A DNA stretch of 64,000 nt from Morella rubra (GCA_003952965.2 CM025851.1:12163048-12227047), one strand, 5' to 3'. Positions 1-10,695 are shown, counted from the stretch's first letter. Made by a program: numbers and translations. The notes: generated by a model not told the origin, from the sequence alone.

Positions 1-124
1 TACCGAGCAGGGCCATAACAAGTGCCAAAATATCAGGCTTGCCTTCGTAGAAACATACTTAAAGTCGCAATTAATCTCACTCTATTAGAAGACTGATGTT
101 AGCATCAAAAAGAAAATTGCAAAC

Positions 125-2184
125 CTCTTTAGTACATTGATGGCTTCTATAGCACCTAAAACACCAACAACTCCATCATACTTTCCAGAGTACGGAATAG
201 CATCAATGTGAGAACCGGATGCCACTGCAGGAAGCTCTGACTCGTAACCATCCCTGCATAATTTGCCTTAGTGCCATCCATTTGATAAAATACTCTGATA
301 ATGAAAATTTGACCTGACTAAAGAACATAGAGATGCAAGTATGAGTTTGAAGACTCAGAAAAGTTCATTATAACGCCTTGATTCCTGGGGAGAGAGAAAG
401 AGAGACGTAAACTATAGTAAAGGTTCTGTTATATGAAATATGGACAGAGAGACGAAAAACTTGACCACCTAGTTAGAAGCTTCAAACTAGTTGTAAAAAG
501 GATGGAAACTCAAGAATGAGAAAAAGAAATAAAGAAGACATACTGACAAAAACTGATGATGCCACAATTTGCACAAGCCATTAACTATCCATCTCATAAA
601 TACCAAATTATCCAAGTAAGTTACATTTTCTCAACCAATAAATTGATGGAAGCTTTGGGCTTTGAGAAGAAACTCCTCTGTAAAAACTAATCTTGACATT
701 CAAGCATGATAAAACAGAAATCTGAAAGAACCATGAAAAGACAAAAAGCAATGTATACATAGGATTTCATGACTTCATATTTTTGAAATGCAAACAATAA
801 GATTTCTTCAGCTGGAGGCTCCCAAAGTATACTCTAAGAGAAGAAAAATGACACCTTAAATAGGTGGGGTTGGAGGCCTGTCTCGACTATGAATTGAAAA
901 ACAGCAACATACTTGCTTAGTTACCCCCAAGCAGTAGGAATTGAGGAAGTTTTTAAGTTTTTGAGTGATGCAGAAGATTTCAGCATGACAAACGGCAACA
1001 ACCTTTTAAAGAAATAGAAAGACACTTACCATCTGCCGAATATGTTACCAACAGCATCCTCTCTGACAGAGAGACCAGAGAGTCCCATCAAGTTCTTGAT
1101 GTACCTGCTCCGAAAAAAAGAAAAAATTTATTGATGTGCCTGCAGTTCATTGTTTCAAGCAAATGATGTAAAGGCGAATGGAAAGGCCTCACATCAAGAA
1201 GATTCTTAGTATTTATTATATCAAACATACAATTCTTGTCGATTTTTTTAAACATGTGATCAGATCTTGTCAACTGAATTTGGATCAGAGGCTTGAATTC
1301 GAGCTTGTGAGATACTCTTGCTGCCGCCCTAACTCTTCAATTTAACTAGGCCGAATTTGAAGTTCCAATTCTGACAGTAAATGGTGCCATTTTTGAAATG
1401 GTCCGATTTGAGAGAGTGACCTCGTTCACAAACTTCATTGTGAAACGAAAATGGAGGAATTCCATCTTGAGGGGATGGCCCAACCTGCTCCTTTTTCTGC
1501 TTGGTCAGGTAAATCAACAACAAACGCACAACAGCTTTTGGAGCATGCCAGACCCTCTAATCTTAGTTTCCACGGTACAACTAAGTACCAGTTAAAGAGA
1601 GATACTCATTTGCTAAAATCAAACTCACAAAAGAAAAAAAGCCTTGTTAATGCATTTGGTCTGATGTGGTTGGAATTAAAGCTTAGTCGAGATAAGAGAT
1701 GTACCTGCGAGCCAAAACATCCTCGTCAGTGTACAGGATCCTAGTCACTGATGGGGCAGGCGTATCCGAGAAAGTGGCCAGTTCATCAATCTAATAAGCA
1801 AAACTCACAACATTAACTCTACTGCCAATCAATAACTACACACACAAACTCTCATTGACACGCTCATAGTTATCCGAACCTCAAATAGGAACCCACTAGG
1901 CTAAACTTCCAAGCAAATGGAAACCCCATCCATAATGTCAAAAAGACTCGGTTAAGTACCTGTTTCTGTAAACTTTCTGTATTAACGGATAGTGAAGAAA
2001 TGGAGTTTTGAATGAAAGAGTGAGGCTCGTGGACTGGGTACCCAGCGAAATCCTCCATGGTTTGGGTTGTTGGGTCTTCATCTTTGTGAGCTACGATTAC
2101 AGAGAAGCTAAAGCAGAGCACCAGAAGTGGCAGGTGAAGGAATCTCAGGGCCATCTTATCTGGGGTTTTGGTGAAAAACTGCAT
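125..2184 (-). CDS. UAH: Ureidoglycolate amidohydrolase, first four exons (gene runs off the window)
   Basis: The enzyme hydrolyses ureidoglycolate to glyoxylate, ammonia and CO2, the last step of purine-ureide breakdown in the ER; it is a metal-dependent M20/M28-type amidohydrolase. Exons read on the minus strand are 2184-1960, 1790-1705, 1104-1030 and 253-125; all junctions are GT-AG and stay in frame. Exon 1 encodes a hydrophobic signal peptide and the family stretch TMEDFAGYPVHEP. Exon 2 encodes IDELATFSDTPAPSVTRILY, exon 3 YIKNLMGLSGLSVREDAVGN, and exon 4 GSHIDAIPYSGKYDGVVG, which carries the metal-binding His and Asp. The IDAIPYSGKYDGVVG form separates UAH from allantoate amidohydrolase. 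The rest of the gene lies below position 1. The first ATG (2184) is only about 13 bp from a TATA-like box, so the in-frame ATG at 2154 (MALRFLHL) may be the true start; it gives a cleaner signal peptide. Confidence 0.93.
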
Positions 2185-2196
2185 CTCTGATTAGCT

Positions 2197-2204
2197 ATTA
2201 TATA
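2197..2204 (-). promoter_or_regulatory. TATA-like box of UAH
   Basis: On the minus strand the sequence reads TATATAAT. A start site about 30 bp downstream would lie near 2170, below the first ATG (2184) and above the second in-frame ATG (2154). This favours the second ATG. The assignment rests on spacing only. Confidence 0.45.
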
Positions 2205-2374
2205 AATATTTGCCTAATCATTTGGGACAGCATCAGGGCCTAGTTGTGGCCATGGACAATTGGACATGCCAATTCACGCTGGTGCGAAGCTGACGCTGGC
2301 TCTATTTGTACTCTTTGTGCCGGCAAGAAAATTTATTGAACTTTTGTTCTTTTTCTTCTTGTATGGATGTTTCT

Positions 2375-2562
2375 TTAGGGGCTTTTGATTTCTCAATATT
2401 TTGGGATATGAAAATTTCTAACAAAATAAATATACTCCAAAATTTTTAACTTTTACACATACGTATTTCACTTTTTACAAACCCCAATAAATCTCTAATA
2501 AAGTAAAGATTCCTAAAATTTCAATAATATTCTCCGAAATTTTAGCAAACAAACACCCCTAA
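2375..2562. mobile_element. MITE with GGGG...CCCC termini
   Basis: A non-coding AT-rich element of about 188 bp begins TTAGGGGCTTTTG and ends CAAACACCCCTAA. Its inverted ends match those of the element at 21504-21716, which is also bordered by TA. A TA target duplication would suit a Stowaway/Tc1-mariner-type MITE, but the ends are short and imperfect. Confidence 0.5.
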
Positions 2563-2811
2563 GTTCATTTGAAAAAAAAAGTCACGCATGCACAAATACA
2601 ATTATACAGTTGGTGCAGTATACCCACCTCGAATTCTTTCAGTTGCAAGAGTTCCGATGTAAATCCACAGTATAACTATCTTTATTCTCAATTTACAATA
2701 CAACATGTCATAACTTGTGCTTACTATTTTCGCTTTACAGCCGAGAACAATATGCATAATCTGAAGATCAAAATTTTCCTTCTAAACATAATTTTACTAA
2801 CTTATTGAAGG

Positions 2812-2998
2812 TGGCGTTTGCATTCCATTCCAAAATTTTTTAAAAAATAAATAATTATAAAATAATATATCTCCTCATCAAATCATTTTTTTAATTACAG
2901 TACATATAAAACATTCACTTAAATTATTATTCTCTTTATTTTTTCATTAATTTTTATAAACTAAAATTTTAGACATCCATTTAGAAAACACTACTAGA
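2812..2998. mobile_element. Degenerate AT-rich MITE-like block
   Basis: The internal order (attataaaata, a ctcc-atcaaatca tract, ttcatt-aa-tttttata, then aaattttagacatcc) matches other AT-rich blocks at about 10870-11030, 15955-16115 and 21504-21716. The termini have decayed. Confidence 0.4.
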
Positions 2999-3201
2999 TA
3001 GTTGATTGGATGAACTCCTGTAGAAATGCACAATTTTTACTAGTACTTTGGTAAAATATGTCTAGCATAATTCTCCAGTACGAATGGAAAGTAGTAAGCA
3101 TTTTCATTGTATTTTCATAAAACACTACCTACGCATGGAAAGTAGGCGGGTGATCGGCTTTCATGGGATGAGGCGTGCATAATACGCTACTTGGGTGGCA
3201 A

Positions 3202-3210
3202 GGCGGGAAA
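3202..3210 (-). promoter_or_regulatory. E2F-like site upstream of XRCC4
   Basis: The plus strand reads GGCGGGAAA, whose complement TTTCCCGCC matches the E2F consensus TTTCCCGC. It lies 20 bp upstream of the TATA box and about 90 bp upstream of the XRCC4 ATG. E2F sites are typical of S-phase and DNA-repair promoters, so cell-cycle control of this gene is a reasonable inference. Confidence 0.55.
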
Positions 3211-3230
3211 GACTCGACACAAACCCGTTC

Positions 3231-3238
3231 TATAAATA
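3231..3238 (+). promoter_or_regulatory. TATA box of XRCC4
   Basis: TATAAATA lies 60 bp upstream of the ATG at 3299. This leaves room for a short leader of roughly 30 nt. Confidence 0.6.
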
Positions 3239-3298
3239 GGCCCGAAATTGTTGGTCCCTCTTCCCTCGAGATCCCTTTGGAAATAGTGAAGGCTGGCA

Positions 3299-6200
3299 AT
3301 GGAGTCAACGACCAGGCACACTTGCCTGAAGCTGGAACCCCAACAGGGCGAGCCCATATTCGTGAAGGGCACCTGGTCCCCCTCCCGCTTCGACCTCTCC
3401 ATAACTGATGGCCTCCACGCCTGGATTTGCCACGGTACTACATTCTCTAGATGATTTCTTTTCGGTAATCGAAGTCTCCGCTAAAATCTGTCTATCCTAT
3501 TTTTTGTCTTCAAATTCAGCGTCGGAGGAGGAGGTCAAAGAGCGTGCGGCTCAGTGGGACCAGCCGGTGACAGAGTACGTGGAACTGGCCGAGAGGCATT
3601 TGGGGTTTCAGCAGCCCGGTTCAGTCTACCGGTTCGCTGATGCCGGGGATGGCCACAGAAGGGTTTGTGCTTGTTGCTATTCTAGCTTTCTACTTGCGAT
3701 TCAAAATTTCGTTTTGAACAGTGTTGGCTGCTGAGAAAAATGGAGGAAATATTTCTAGTGGACAATGACTTTGAGCTGTGTCCCGTTGAAAATTGGGAGA
3801 CGGGAGATTATAAGTAATAGCTACTTGGTTCATGAAGTCGCTAATGCGGAATAGTTACTTTTCTGGATTTGATATACTTTTTGCAGTTGTCATGGACTTT
3901 TGAGAAGGAAGGCACAACGCTGGAATGGCGATGGAAGTTTCAACCTTCACCTAATAGTAAAGAAACTACCGCAGGGATATTGGACTTTCTCATGGATGCG
4001 AACATAAGGCTAAGTGTATGATTCTGCATTTGTGTTTCATTGTCTTGCACTTAGACATAATACTCCTCAGTTACATGGCAGTTACTCAGCGTTTTGTGAT
4101 TATTTACTCGATAATGGAGTTAGATGTTGTAATTATTTTGATTGGTGTAAAAGTAGATCAAAGATCACCGTACATAGTTCAAAACAATCACCTAAAAAGA
4201 CAGAAGAAATTTACATAATTCCCTCTATGTGAGCTTCATGCATTCACAAGTGGAGACACTTAGAAAGAAATGCACTGACCAAAGTAAAGTACATGACAAC
4301 AGAAAAACCACTCAAAACCTTACAAGAAAATTTCACTCTCTAAAGAGAAGAGGTTTTTTGCATTCAAAGCAATTTAAGTCAGCTACACAACCTACTTGGG
4401 TTTTGGATCTTAGCTGGGAAGTGCAAGACCTAGTCCAAACCTGACTTAGGAAAGACCATCACACGTGTTAAGTTGGCCAGAAGAAAGAGAGCAACTCCAA
4501 GACTGACTTGGAAGACGAAATAACCCACATGGTGTGATAGAGATCCAGGAACGTGGACTGTTTTTGTTGCTTATGGTTTTTATTGCTGCACATATAGACT
4601 GACTTTTTGTCTTAAGGAGAGGATGTTTGACATGGCCACGATCGTATTATGAACTTATAGAAGTTTGGTTTTGTGATAGAGACCCAAATATTCTATTCAA
4701 AGAAAGGCTGTTGACAAAGGAGGTGCCTCGCTTATTTCAGAGAAAACTACGGGCACACACATGCACATGTTCATACACACACAGAGGCGGACCTATCTAT
4801 AACCCAGGTCTCCTATAATAGTCTGATCACTGCTATCTTAGCAATTTAAGGAAGCGCAATTGGTAGGTAACTCTTGTTATTAAGGAAAGAAATTTAGCAT
4901 CTGTTGGAGATAGAAGTTAGGATCTGCAAGACTGAGAGGATAGAGGTGATAAAATTGATAACTAAACTAGAGGAAGCAGACATCTAAATAGTGGGGCTAT
5001 CAAGTGAACTTCTCTTTAAAGTCAAGCTTCTAGCATTCACTTCTTTGGAAATGAGGTTCATGGTAATCAGATATTTCCTATTTTGTAGCTTTTGGTGTAA
5101 ACCATATCAAGCTAAGTAATGGTGTGTTGATGATGTAGAATGATACGGAGTTGTGAGACAGTCTGGAGAGTCGTGGAATATCTTGGGTATTGTATATGCC
5201 AGTAGTGAAGGTCCAGCGGCAGTGCTGCCCAAATAATAACTATCTCTGTGTAGGCTGCTTGTCGACATGCGTTTAATAAGCAGTCATACAAATTTGAGCA
5301 TTAGAGCCTTGGGCAAGATGCTTTCAAAAGTCGGGGCATGTTTCCTGATACAATGTCCAGTGAATGCGATAAGTTATTATATTGATGGACAACTTGTAAA
5401 ACATTGGTCATTCTAAATGAGTCCCTTTCATCTTTCTCATGCTTGGTTGGGGTGGATAGTTTCATGTTATATCCATGCCAGAGTTTGATAGCTCAGCTTT
5501 ACATTGTTTGAGACCTTGATTTACGTAGTATTGCTAACACATTCAAGGTAGCTTTAGATAATTTGGCATAATATCACGCTAATGACTCCAGTGGGAAGTA
5601 TTAAGCGCAATATATGAGATCCTTCTTGTTCAACATATCTCACATTTGTAATTGAAGCTCGTTCCTAATTTATTAGTGATTCTTAATGAGATTCTTGGCT
5701 TCCTTTTTCATTTTTTTCTTGTCCTTAAACTTCATCTGACAAATGGAATTTGTAGGTCTTATGCATGCTCTGAGTAAATTGTTGGTTTCATATATATGCT
5801 TATACTCTCTGTATGTGTGTACAGGAAGAAGTTTTTAGAAAGACTCAATCATTTGAGAGGCTGAAAGTGGAATCTGAGAAGTGTCTAGCACAGAGTGAGA
5901 AAATAAATCACGAAAAGGAGGAGTTTGAATCTGCAATATACGCTAAGGTACAATAAGTTTTTTTTTTTTTTTTTCTTAAAACGTATTTAGAATCACTACT
6001 TTCGCTTTAGTTTTGTCGTTGTATTATCCCATTTTGATTCTCAGATGAGAGAGATTACGGGCAAACAAATATCTCATAGGTCTAATTCGAAGATGGCGGG
6101 CCAGGTTCTGGTTTTCGTTCTAGACAAGGCTGCATATGCCATGTAGAAAGGAAACAAAGTGACCAAAAGAGGAATTATATTTACGTTTATTATGGTGAGA

Positions 6201-7488
6201 TTGACAAAACAAGAGGCAAAATGCAGAAGATAGCTCAGAACCCTTCAAACCATAAAAGATTGAAAATCAATCTGCAAGCTGCTCCCTTACTGTCTCTCTA
6301 ACACATACGTGAAGTGCCAATTTTGTTAACCATGAAGGGGCCTCATGTTCGATATCTTCGTACTCCAGAGCTGTTCCTCTTCTTGAATTTATAAACTTTT
6401 GGTGCATGCTGATTTATCGCTGCAGCAAAATGGTGGATGGGCAAGGGATTCATTTCAAATTTCTTCCTCTTTTGGTCATTGTTGTGATATGTAGTAGTTG
6501 GGTAGTGTTAGATAATACAATTCAAATAATAGAATCTGCCTCTTCTTAATAGCTTAGTTTTTAAGATAAATGGTAGGTTAACTTCTACCTCAGCCAAGGT
6601 CTTGAGTTCAAAATTTGACTTTGCATTTCTCCCATTTTTAATTAAATATTACACGTGTTTGGGCCTACCAATTAAGGAGGAGTTCGGCCCACGCCTGAGG
6701 GAAAGTGTTAAAGAATATAATTCAAATAATAAATCTACCTCTTCCTAATAGTTTAAGCTTTCAGGATAATTGTGAGATTAACAGATAAAAGATGGATGAA
6801 CATGAACATCATTGGGGCTTTTTTGTTGTTTTAGTTTGACTAAGCCTCTTTCATGGTTTTAATGTGATTAGAGCTCTTCCACGTTCACATCTGCATAGTG
6901 AGATGGAATAGGAAATCTCAGTCATAGAAGCAATGTTTTTGTTCAATATTCCGACACTTATTGATTGATATCATAATAGTGAGATGGAATAGGAAAGCTT
7001 ATTGTTCGATATCATTTTAGCATTCGTATTCTATTTTCGCTTGTAATGCAGTTTGATCAATATCATCATTGAATATGACTTATATAGGCAACATGCAAGG
7101 GACTGGATTTTTCCCGGCTATGTTATTGTCTAGAGAGAATCATCGCTTATTTTTTTGCAAACCATGAGTGACTTGACTTGGGTCTTTTTTGTGCCTGTAG
7201 TTTCTTGGGGTCTTGAATTCGAAAAAAGCAAAGCTAACAGAGTTTAGAGATCAGCTTTCAAACAAAAAGGTTGCTGGGAAATTGCCAAAAGAAGAGGCAG
7301 AAGAATCCTCTGCTGCTGGCAAATTGTCTGAAGAAGAGGAAGACGGATCCACTGACAAAACAGAAAGTTTTGACGATGGGAGTGATGATGAGAAAAGTGA
7401 GGGGCAACATGGAAAAACTGTTGCCGGGACTTCAAACGATGTTGTACCAAGTAGGCCTCATGGTCGAAAGAGGACGGCACGTGTTTAG
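3299..7488 (+). CDS. XRCC4: DNA repair protein XRCC4 (DNA ligase IV partner), complete
   Basis: XRCC4 scaffolds and stabilises DNA ligase IV in nuclear non-homologous end joining. The exons are 3299-3434, 3520-3662, 3887-4015, 5825-5947 and 7201-7488. All introns are GT-AG and the joined frame codes for 272 aa, close to the Arabidopsis length. Residues 1 to about 136 form the head domain; family-identical stretches include EPIFVKGTW, AAQWDQPVTEY, LGFQQPGSVY, LSWTFEKEGTTLEWRWK and GILDFLMDANIRLSEEV. Exon 4 encodes the heptad-rich coiled coil that dimerises and binds ligase IV (ESEKCLAQSEKINHEKEEFE). The C-terminal part is acidic (STDKTESFDDGSDDEKSE), carries likely phospho-sites and ends in a basic nuclear signal, GRKRTARV. 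The start is chosen because MESTTRHTCLKLE aligns with the family N-terminus and follows the TATA box at proper spacing. Intron 3 (1.8 kb) and intron 4 (1.25 kb) are unusually long; intron 4 carries repeats. Confidence 0.96.
6508..6786. repeat. Direct repeat pair in XRCC4 intron 4
   Basis: Two copies of an approximately 78-bp block (about 6508-6584 and 6707-6783) share the run attcaaataata and a ctaatag-tt-ag-tttt-agataa core. They lie about 200 bp apart and flank a GC-richer stretch (ggcctaccaattaagg). This resembles a retroposon or LTR relic within the intron. Family not identified. Confidence 0.4.
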
Positions 7489-7656
7489 TTTCTCACTGGT
7501 CCATTGTTTTTTGTTTTTTGTTTTTTTTTTGTAAGTGGTCAATCGATAATTAAGCTTGTTGAGAAATGACTTGTCACTCCCTTCCCTGATTTTCTTTCTT
7601 TGCATACATTCGTGTTGTAGTCTGTTTTTTGGGAAGAGAGAGAGGGGGGAGGGGGG
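7489..7656 (+). other. XRCC4 3' region
   Basis: This T-rich downstream stretch contains a T9 run near 7523 and a G-rich run (gagagagggggga) near 7638. It is presumably the 3' UTR and the end of the transcription unit. No canonical AATAAA was found. Confidence 0.4.
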
Positions 7657-8004
7657 TTGGTTAACATTTACGTAGATTTTCAGAGGAATAAGAACTTCTG
7701 CCCGAATTGCCTAACCTTTAAAAATGGTGTCCAAGGGCTTCTGCTAAATATCATCACAGCCCTTCAGCGTATTACTTGGGGAGCAGAAAATGAGGGTGTT
7801 CCTGTTTCAACTGACACAAAAATTGAATCTAGCCATTATCTGGTTGCTAGTAAAACATGGCGTGCTGATGTTACATTTATGTGCAGAATAATGCAGAGGA
7901 ATAATCTCAGTAACACTGACATCGTAGTAGAAATTTGTATTCCCTGCAAAACTGTTGTAGAACAGGAAGGGGAACAGGAATATGATGCTTCTGTGGAAAC
8001 GTAA
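7657..8004 (+). CDS. Orphan ORF of unknown function, possibly an exon or gene remnant
   Basis: An open frame of about 115 codons runs to a stop at 8002-8004. It has no ATG until well past its middle (in-frame Met before CRIMQRN). It is preceded by a plausible splice acceptor (attttcag, ending near 7682), after which it would read RNKNFCPNCLTFKNG. Other readable parts are LLLNIITALQRITWGAENE and VVEICIPCKTVVEQEGEQE. I do not recognise the family. Codon use looks protein-like, with conserved-looking Cys and Trp residues. It lies downstream of XRCC4 and convergent with the PPR gene. It may be a 3' exon of an alternative transcript, a gene remnant or chance. Confidence 0.35.
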   Translation: MVNIYVDFQRNKNFCPNCLTFKNGVQGLLLNIITALQRITWGAENEGVPVSTDTKIESSHYLVASKTWRADVTFMCRIMQRNNLSNTDIVVEICIPCKTVVEQEGEQEYDASVET

Positions 8005-8161
8005 AATGGACATTTAACCTAGTATTGCGAGGAAAGAAGCAGAAAGTCGCTTGAGAGTGGACGTGCATGTCAAACAACGTAAGCGAAGATCAAAAGAGGG
8101 GGGAGAAAAAAAAAATAAAGAATGAAAGGCTAAACTGAACAGAGAGGTGCTTATAAGGAAA

Positions 8162-10084
8162 TTAATTTGTAGGAAGTGACTCGAGCATCACACGACATTG
8201 TTCATCCTCCACGGCAAGGTGTATTAACATTGAAGTGACTGCTTCATTTGGTGAAAACTTCCTCTTACGCATTTCTGCAAGGAGCTGAATTGCTCTTTGA
8301 ACCACTTTTTCTTGAAGAAGACACTGAATTATGATATTGAACGAAATGGAGTCTGGTAAGCAACCCTTCTCTTCCATTTGCACGAGCAACTTAGCAGCTT
8401 GCGATGACATTCCTCTCTTGCACAGGCCATCTAGCATATTGTTGTACGTCGAAACATCAGGAACCAAGCCATTCTTTGATATCTCATCGAACTTTTCCAG
8501 TGCTTCTTCCAATTTACCAGCTTTACACAACCCACCAATTACTATATTAAAAATTGGGATACTAGGGGCAGATTTGATTCTCTCGAGGGACTGCAATAGA
8601 TCCATTGCCGCCTCAATCTGTCCATTTTTGCAGAGTCCATCCAGGAGAGCGGAATACGTAGCCAATACTGGAGATGGGCCACAACTCTGCATCTGTCTGA
8701 ATAGCTTCCTTGCGGTTCTAATTCTCCCTGCATGGCACAATGCTCCTATAAGTATATTGTAAGTTACTGCAGTGGGCTTGAATCCCTTCCATTGCATTTC
8801 TTGAAAGAGCTGAAGAGCTTGATTAGTCTTCAAACTCTTGCAATAGGCACTAATCATCAGGTTAAAGGTCACGTCATCCACCTCAAGACCTTTGGCCACC
8901 ATGATGTCAAGCAGCTTTCTTGCATCAACCAGCCGACCCACCAAACATAAACCGCTCATCACTGAGCTGTAAGTGTATAAGTTAGGCTCCTTGCCTTCCT
9001 TAATCATTAACTTAAATATGTCACAAGCTTGTCCCACCTTCCCTTCTTTGCATAGACAATCTATCAGAATCGTGAATGTTATTACACAAGGTGAAATTCC
9101 TTGTCCCACCATTTGAGAGAAAATTACAGTGGCTTCTTTCCACAACCCCCACTGGGCAAAACCATGAATCAAAGAGTTGTAAGTGACTAAATCTGCATAA
9201 ATTCCTTGACCGACCATTTCATTAAACAGGTTCACAGCCTCTCTAATTCGCCCTGAACTACAGAATCCATTAATCAACGAACTGTAAACAACAACGTCTG
9301 GACAAATGCCCAAAGCAATCATCTCCGCAAACATTTTCATTGCTTCATTAATCAACCCTTCTTTGCAAAGTGTATCAATAATCATGCTATAAGTGAGCAC
9401 GTTCACCTCGCAATTTGCCTTCAGCATCCTCCTATGCAACTCCAAAGCACGACCGATGTCGTGCATTTTACAAAGCCCATTTATGAGAGTTCCGTAGATA
9501 ATCACACTCCCTCCAAGCCTTCTCTCACACATTTTATCGAACAGTTTAAGCGCACAATCAACCTTACCCTCATTGCACAGACCCTTGATCAAAGTTCCAA
9601 CTGTCACAGTATTTGGCTCAAACCCCCTCTTCATAATCTCCCCAAACACCCCCAATCCATAATCCAAGCTACTTATATTGCAACAACAATTAATCAAAAT
9701 GTTCATAGTGCACAGGTCAGGCTTAATACCAACACAATTCAACCTCCTATACATCAAAAACACGGCCGAATAACATTTAAGCTTGGAAACCGATCCCAGT
9801 ATATGATTAAAGGTATCTATTAACGGAACGGGTTGTTCTTGAACCAATCTCTCAAAGTATCTCTTCGAGTCATCGAGCTTTATTCCACCTGATTTACACA
9901 CACCTCTCACGAAATGTTCGAACTTGGTTGGACTCACAAGAGCTTCGCTTCCCTTATTGTTTATGGGATTTGAATTTGATGAACTTTGAAGTGGATCTTT
10001 GAAAAGAGAGTAAAGGGAATGTGGTACTTTGCCCTTGTGAATTGCATTTCTTGAAGAGGAAGAAGTAACAGCTTTTAGCGGCAT
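8162..10084 (-). CDS. P-class pentatricopeptide repeat protein, RFL-like
   Basis: This is an intronless gene of 640 codons plus stop. P-class PPR proteins bind organellar RNA; members of the Restorer-of-fertility-like (RFL) clade usually process or block mitochondrial transcripts. The N-terminus (MPLKAVTSSSSRNAIHK) is rich in Ser and basic residues with no acidic residue, as expected for a mitochondrial presequence. About 15 tandem 35-residue PPR motifs follow, recognisable by starts such as TFNHIL, IYGTLINGLCK, TYSMIIDTLCK, TYNSLIHGF, TFTILIDCLCK, TYNILIGALC, TYSALLDGLCK and TYNNMLDGLCK. There is no E or DYW domain. The reading frame stays open upstream of 10084, but only from a TTG, so the first ATG is taken as the start. 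RFL assignment is inferred from the motif style and the leader (FERLVQEQPVPLIDTFN). A decayed PPR copy lies at 13.1-14.3 kb. Confidence 0.9.
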   Translation of the reverse strand: MPLKAVTSSSSRNAIHKGKVPHSLYSLFKDPLQSSSNSNPINNKGSEALVSPTKFEHFVRGVCKSGGIKLDDSKRYFERLVQEQPVPLIDTFNHILGSVSKLKCYSAVFLMYRRLNCVGIKPDLCTMNILINCCCNISSLDYGLGVFGEIMKRGFEPNTVTVGTLIKGLCNEGKVDCALKLFDKMCERRLGGSVIIYGTLINGLCKMHDIGRALELHRRMLKANCEVNVLTYSMIIDTLCKEGLINEAMKMFAEMIALGICPDVVVYSSLINGFCSSGRIREAVNLFNEMVGQGIYADLVTYNSLIHGFAQWGLWKEATVIFSQMVGQGISPCVITFTILIDCLCKEGKVGQACDIFKLMIKEGKEPNLYTYSSVMSGLCLVGRLVDARKLLDIMVAKGLEVDDVTFNLMISAYCKSLKTNQALQLFQEMQWKGFKPTAVTYNILIGALCHAGRIRTARKLFRQMQSCGPSPVLATYSALLDGLCKNGQIEAAMDLLQSLERIKSAPSIPIFNIVIGGLCKAGKLEEALEKFDEISKNGLVPDVSTYNNMLDGLCKRGMSSQAAKLLVQMEEKGCLPDSISFNIIIQCLLQEKVVQRAIQLLAEMRKRKFSPNEAVTSMLIHLAVEDEQCRVMLESLPTN

Positions 10085-10123
10085 TAACTGATCGATTTGA
10101 ACAAGAATGTCAATGTGGTCCAA

Positions 10124-10484
10124 TTTTTCAATACATAGACCATCAGTTCCACCAAATGTTAACTCTCAAACTAAAACGCGGTCCGTGATAGACTATATGA
10201 CCTCCACGACACTGATCCCATCACGTTGCTCTTCTATTAATTAGTTAATTTTTTTTAATAAAAGGACTTGCATGTCTAAAATAATAAGCCCAATATATCA
10301 ATCCTCAAAATTATATTTGAGAGATTGATTTGTTAAAAGTTAATATTATAAGAATAATAGAAATAATTAATTTAAATTTTATTAAAGTTTGTAAAAAATG
10401 TATTGAAGTCTGTAAAAAATTATTTAAATTTATAAAAATAAAAATGTTAGAATTTGTGAAATGTGAAAAAATGTTTGTAATTTT
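10124..10484. other. AT-rich spacer upstream of the PPR gene
   Basis: This holds the 5' flank of the minus-strand PPR gene followed by very AT-rich DNA with short internal repeats (gtttgtaaaaaatg, gtctgtaaaaaatt). No gene or clear promoter element was recognised. Confidence 0.4.
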
Positions 10485-10695
10485 TTTTTCTACTGTCTAT
10501 ACAGTGACATGTTTGGTTGGCGGAACAATTGGTTTAGAGGGGCAGTGTTTTGATTCGGGAAAAAGGTGGTGAATGTGTAATTTTTCGCCTTCGAGCAAAA
10601 AGACCGTCGAGACATTAATTTGCTCTATTTTGTTCAAGTCCTGCCTTTGCAATTTTGCGACCACGTGCGTTGTTTGTGGCTAGGGTGACTTATAT
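10485..10695 (+). repeat. Partial copy of the leader region found at 61.3 and 63.6 kb
   Basis: Positions 10496-10530 match 61294-61328 (tatacagtg-catgtttggttggcgg-acaattg). Positions 10610-10690 match about 63610-63692 (attaatttgctctatttt-ttcaagtcc, then cctttgcaattttgcgacca and cgttgtttgtggctag). Here the two blocks lie side by side; at the other site they are about 2.3 kb apart with a LINE fragment between them. This copy has no adjacent Agenet exon. Confidence 0.7.

Larger units (their letters stand above)
2205..3201. other. Divergent intergenic region between UAH and XRCC4
   Basis: This AT-rich spacer separates two divergently transcribed genes. It holds one clear MITE (2375-2562) and a degenerate MITE-like block (about 2812-2998). 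I see no coding sequence; the short ORFs here have no recognisable features. Confidence 0.6.

Noticed and set aside
10085..10123. Extension of the PPR protein by 13 codons upstream
   Set aside because: The frame is open but starts at TTG, with no ATG. The ATG at 10084 gives a plausible presequence.
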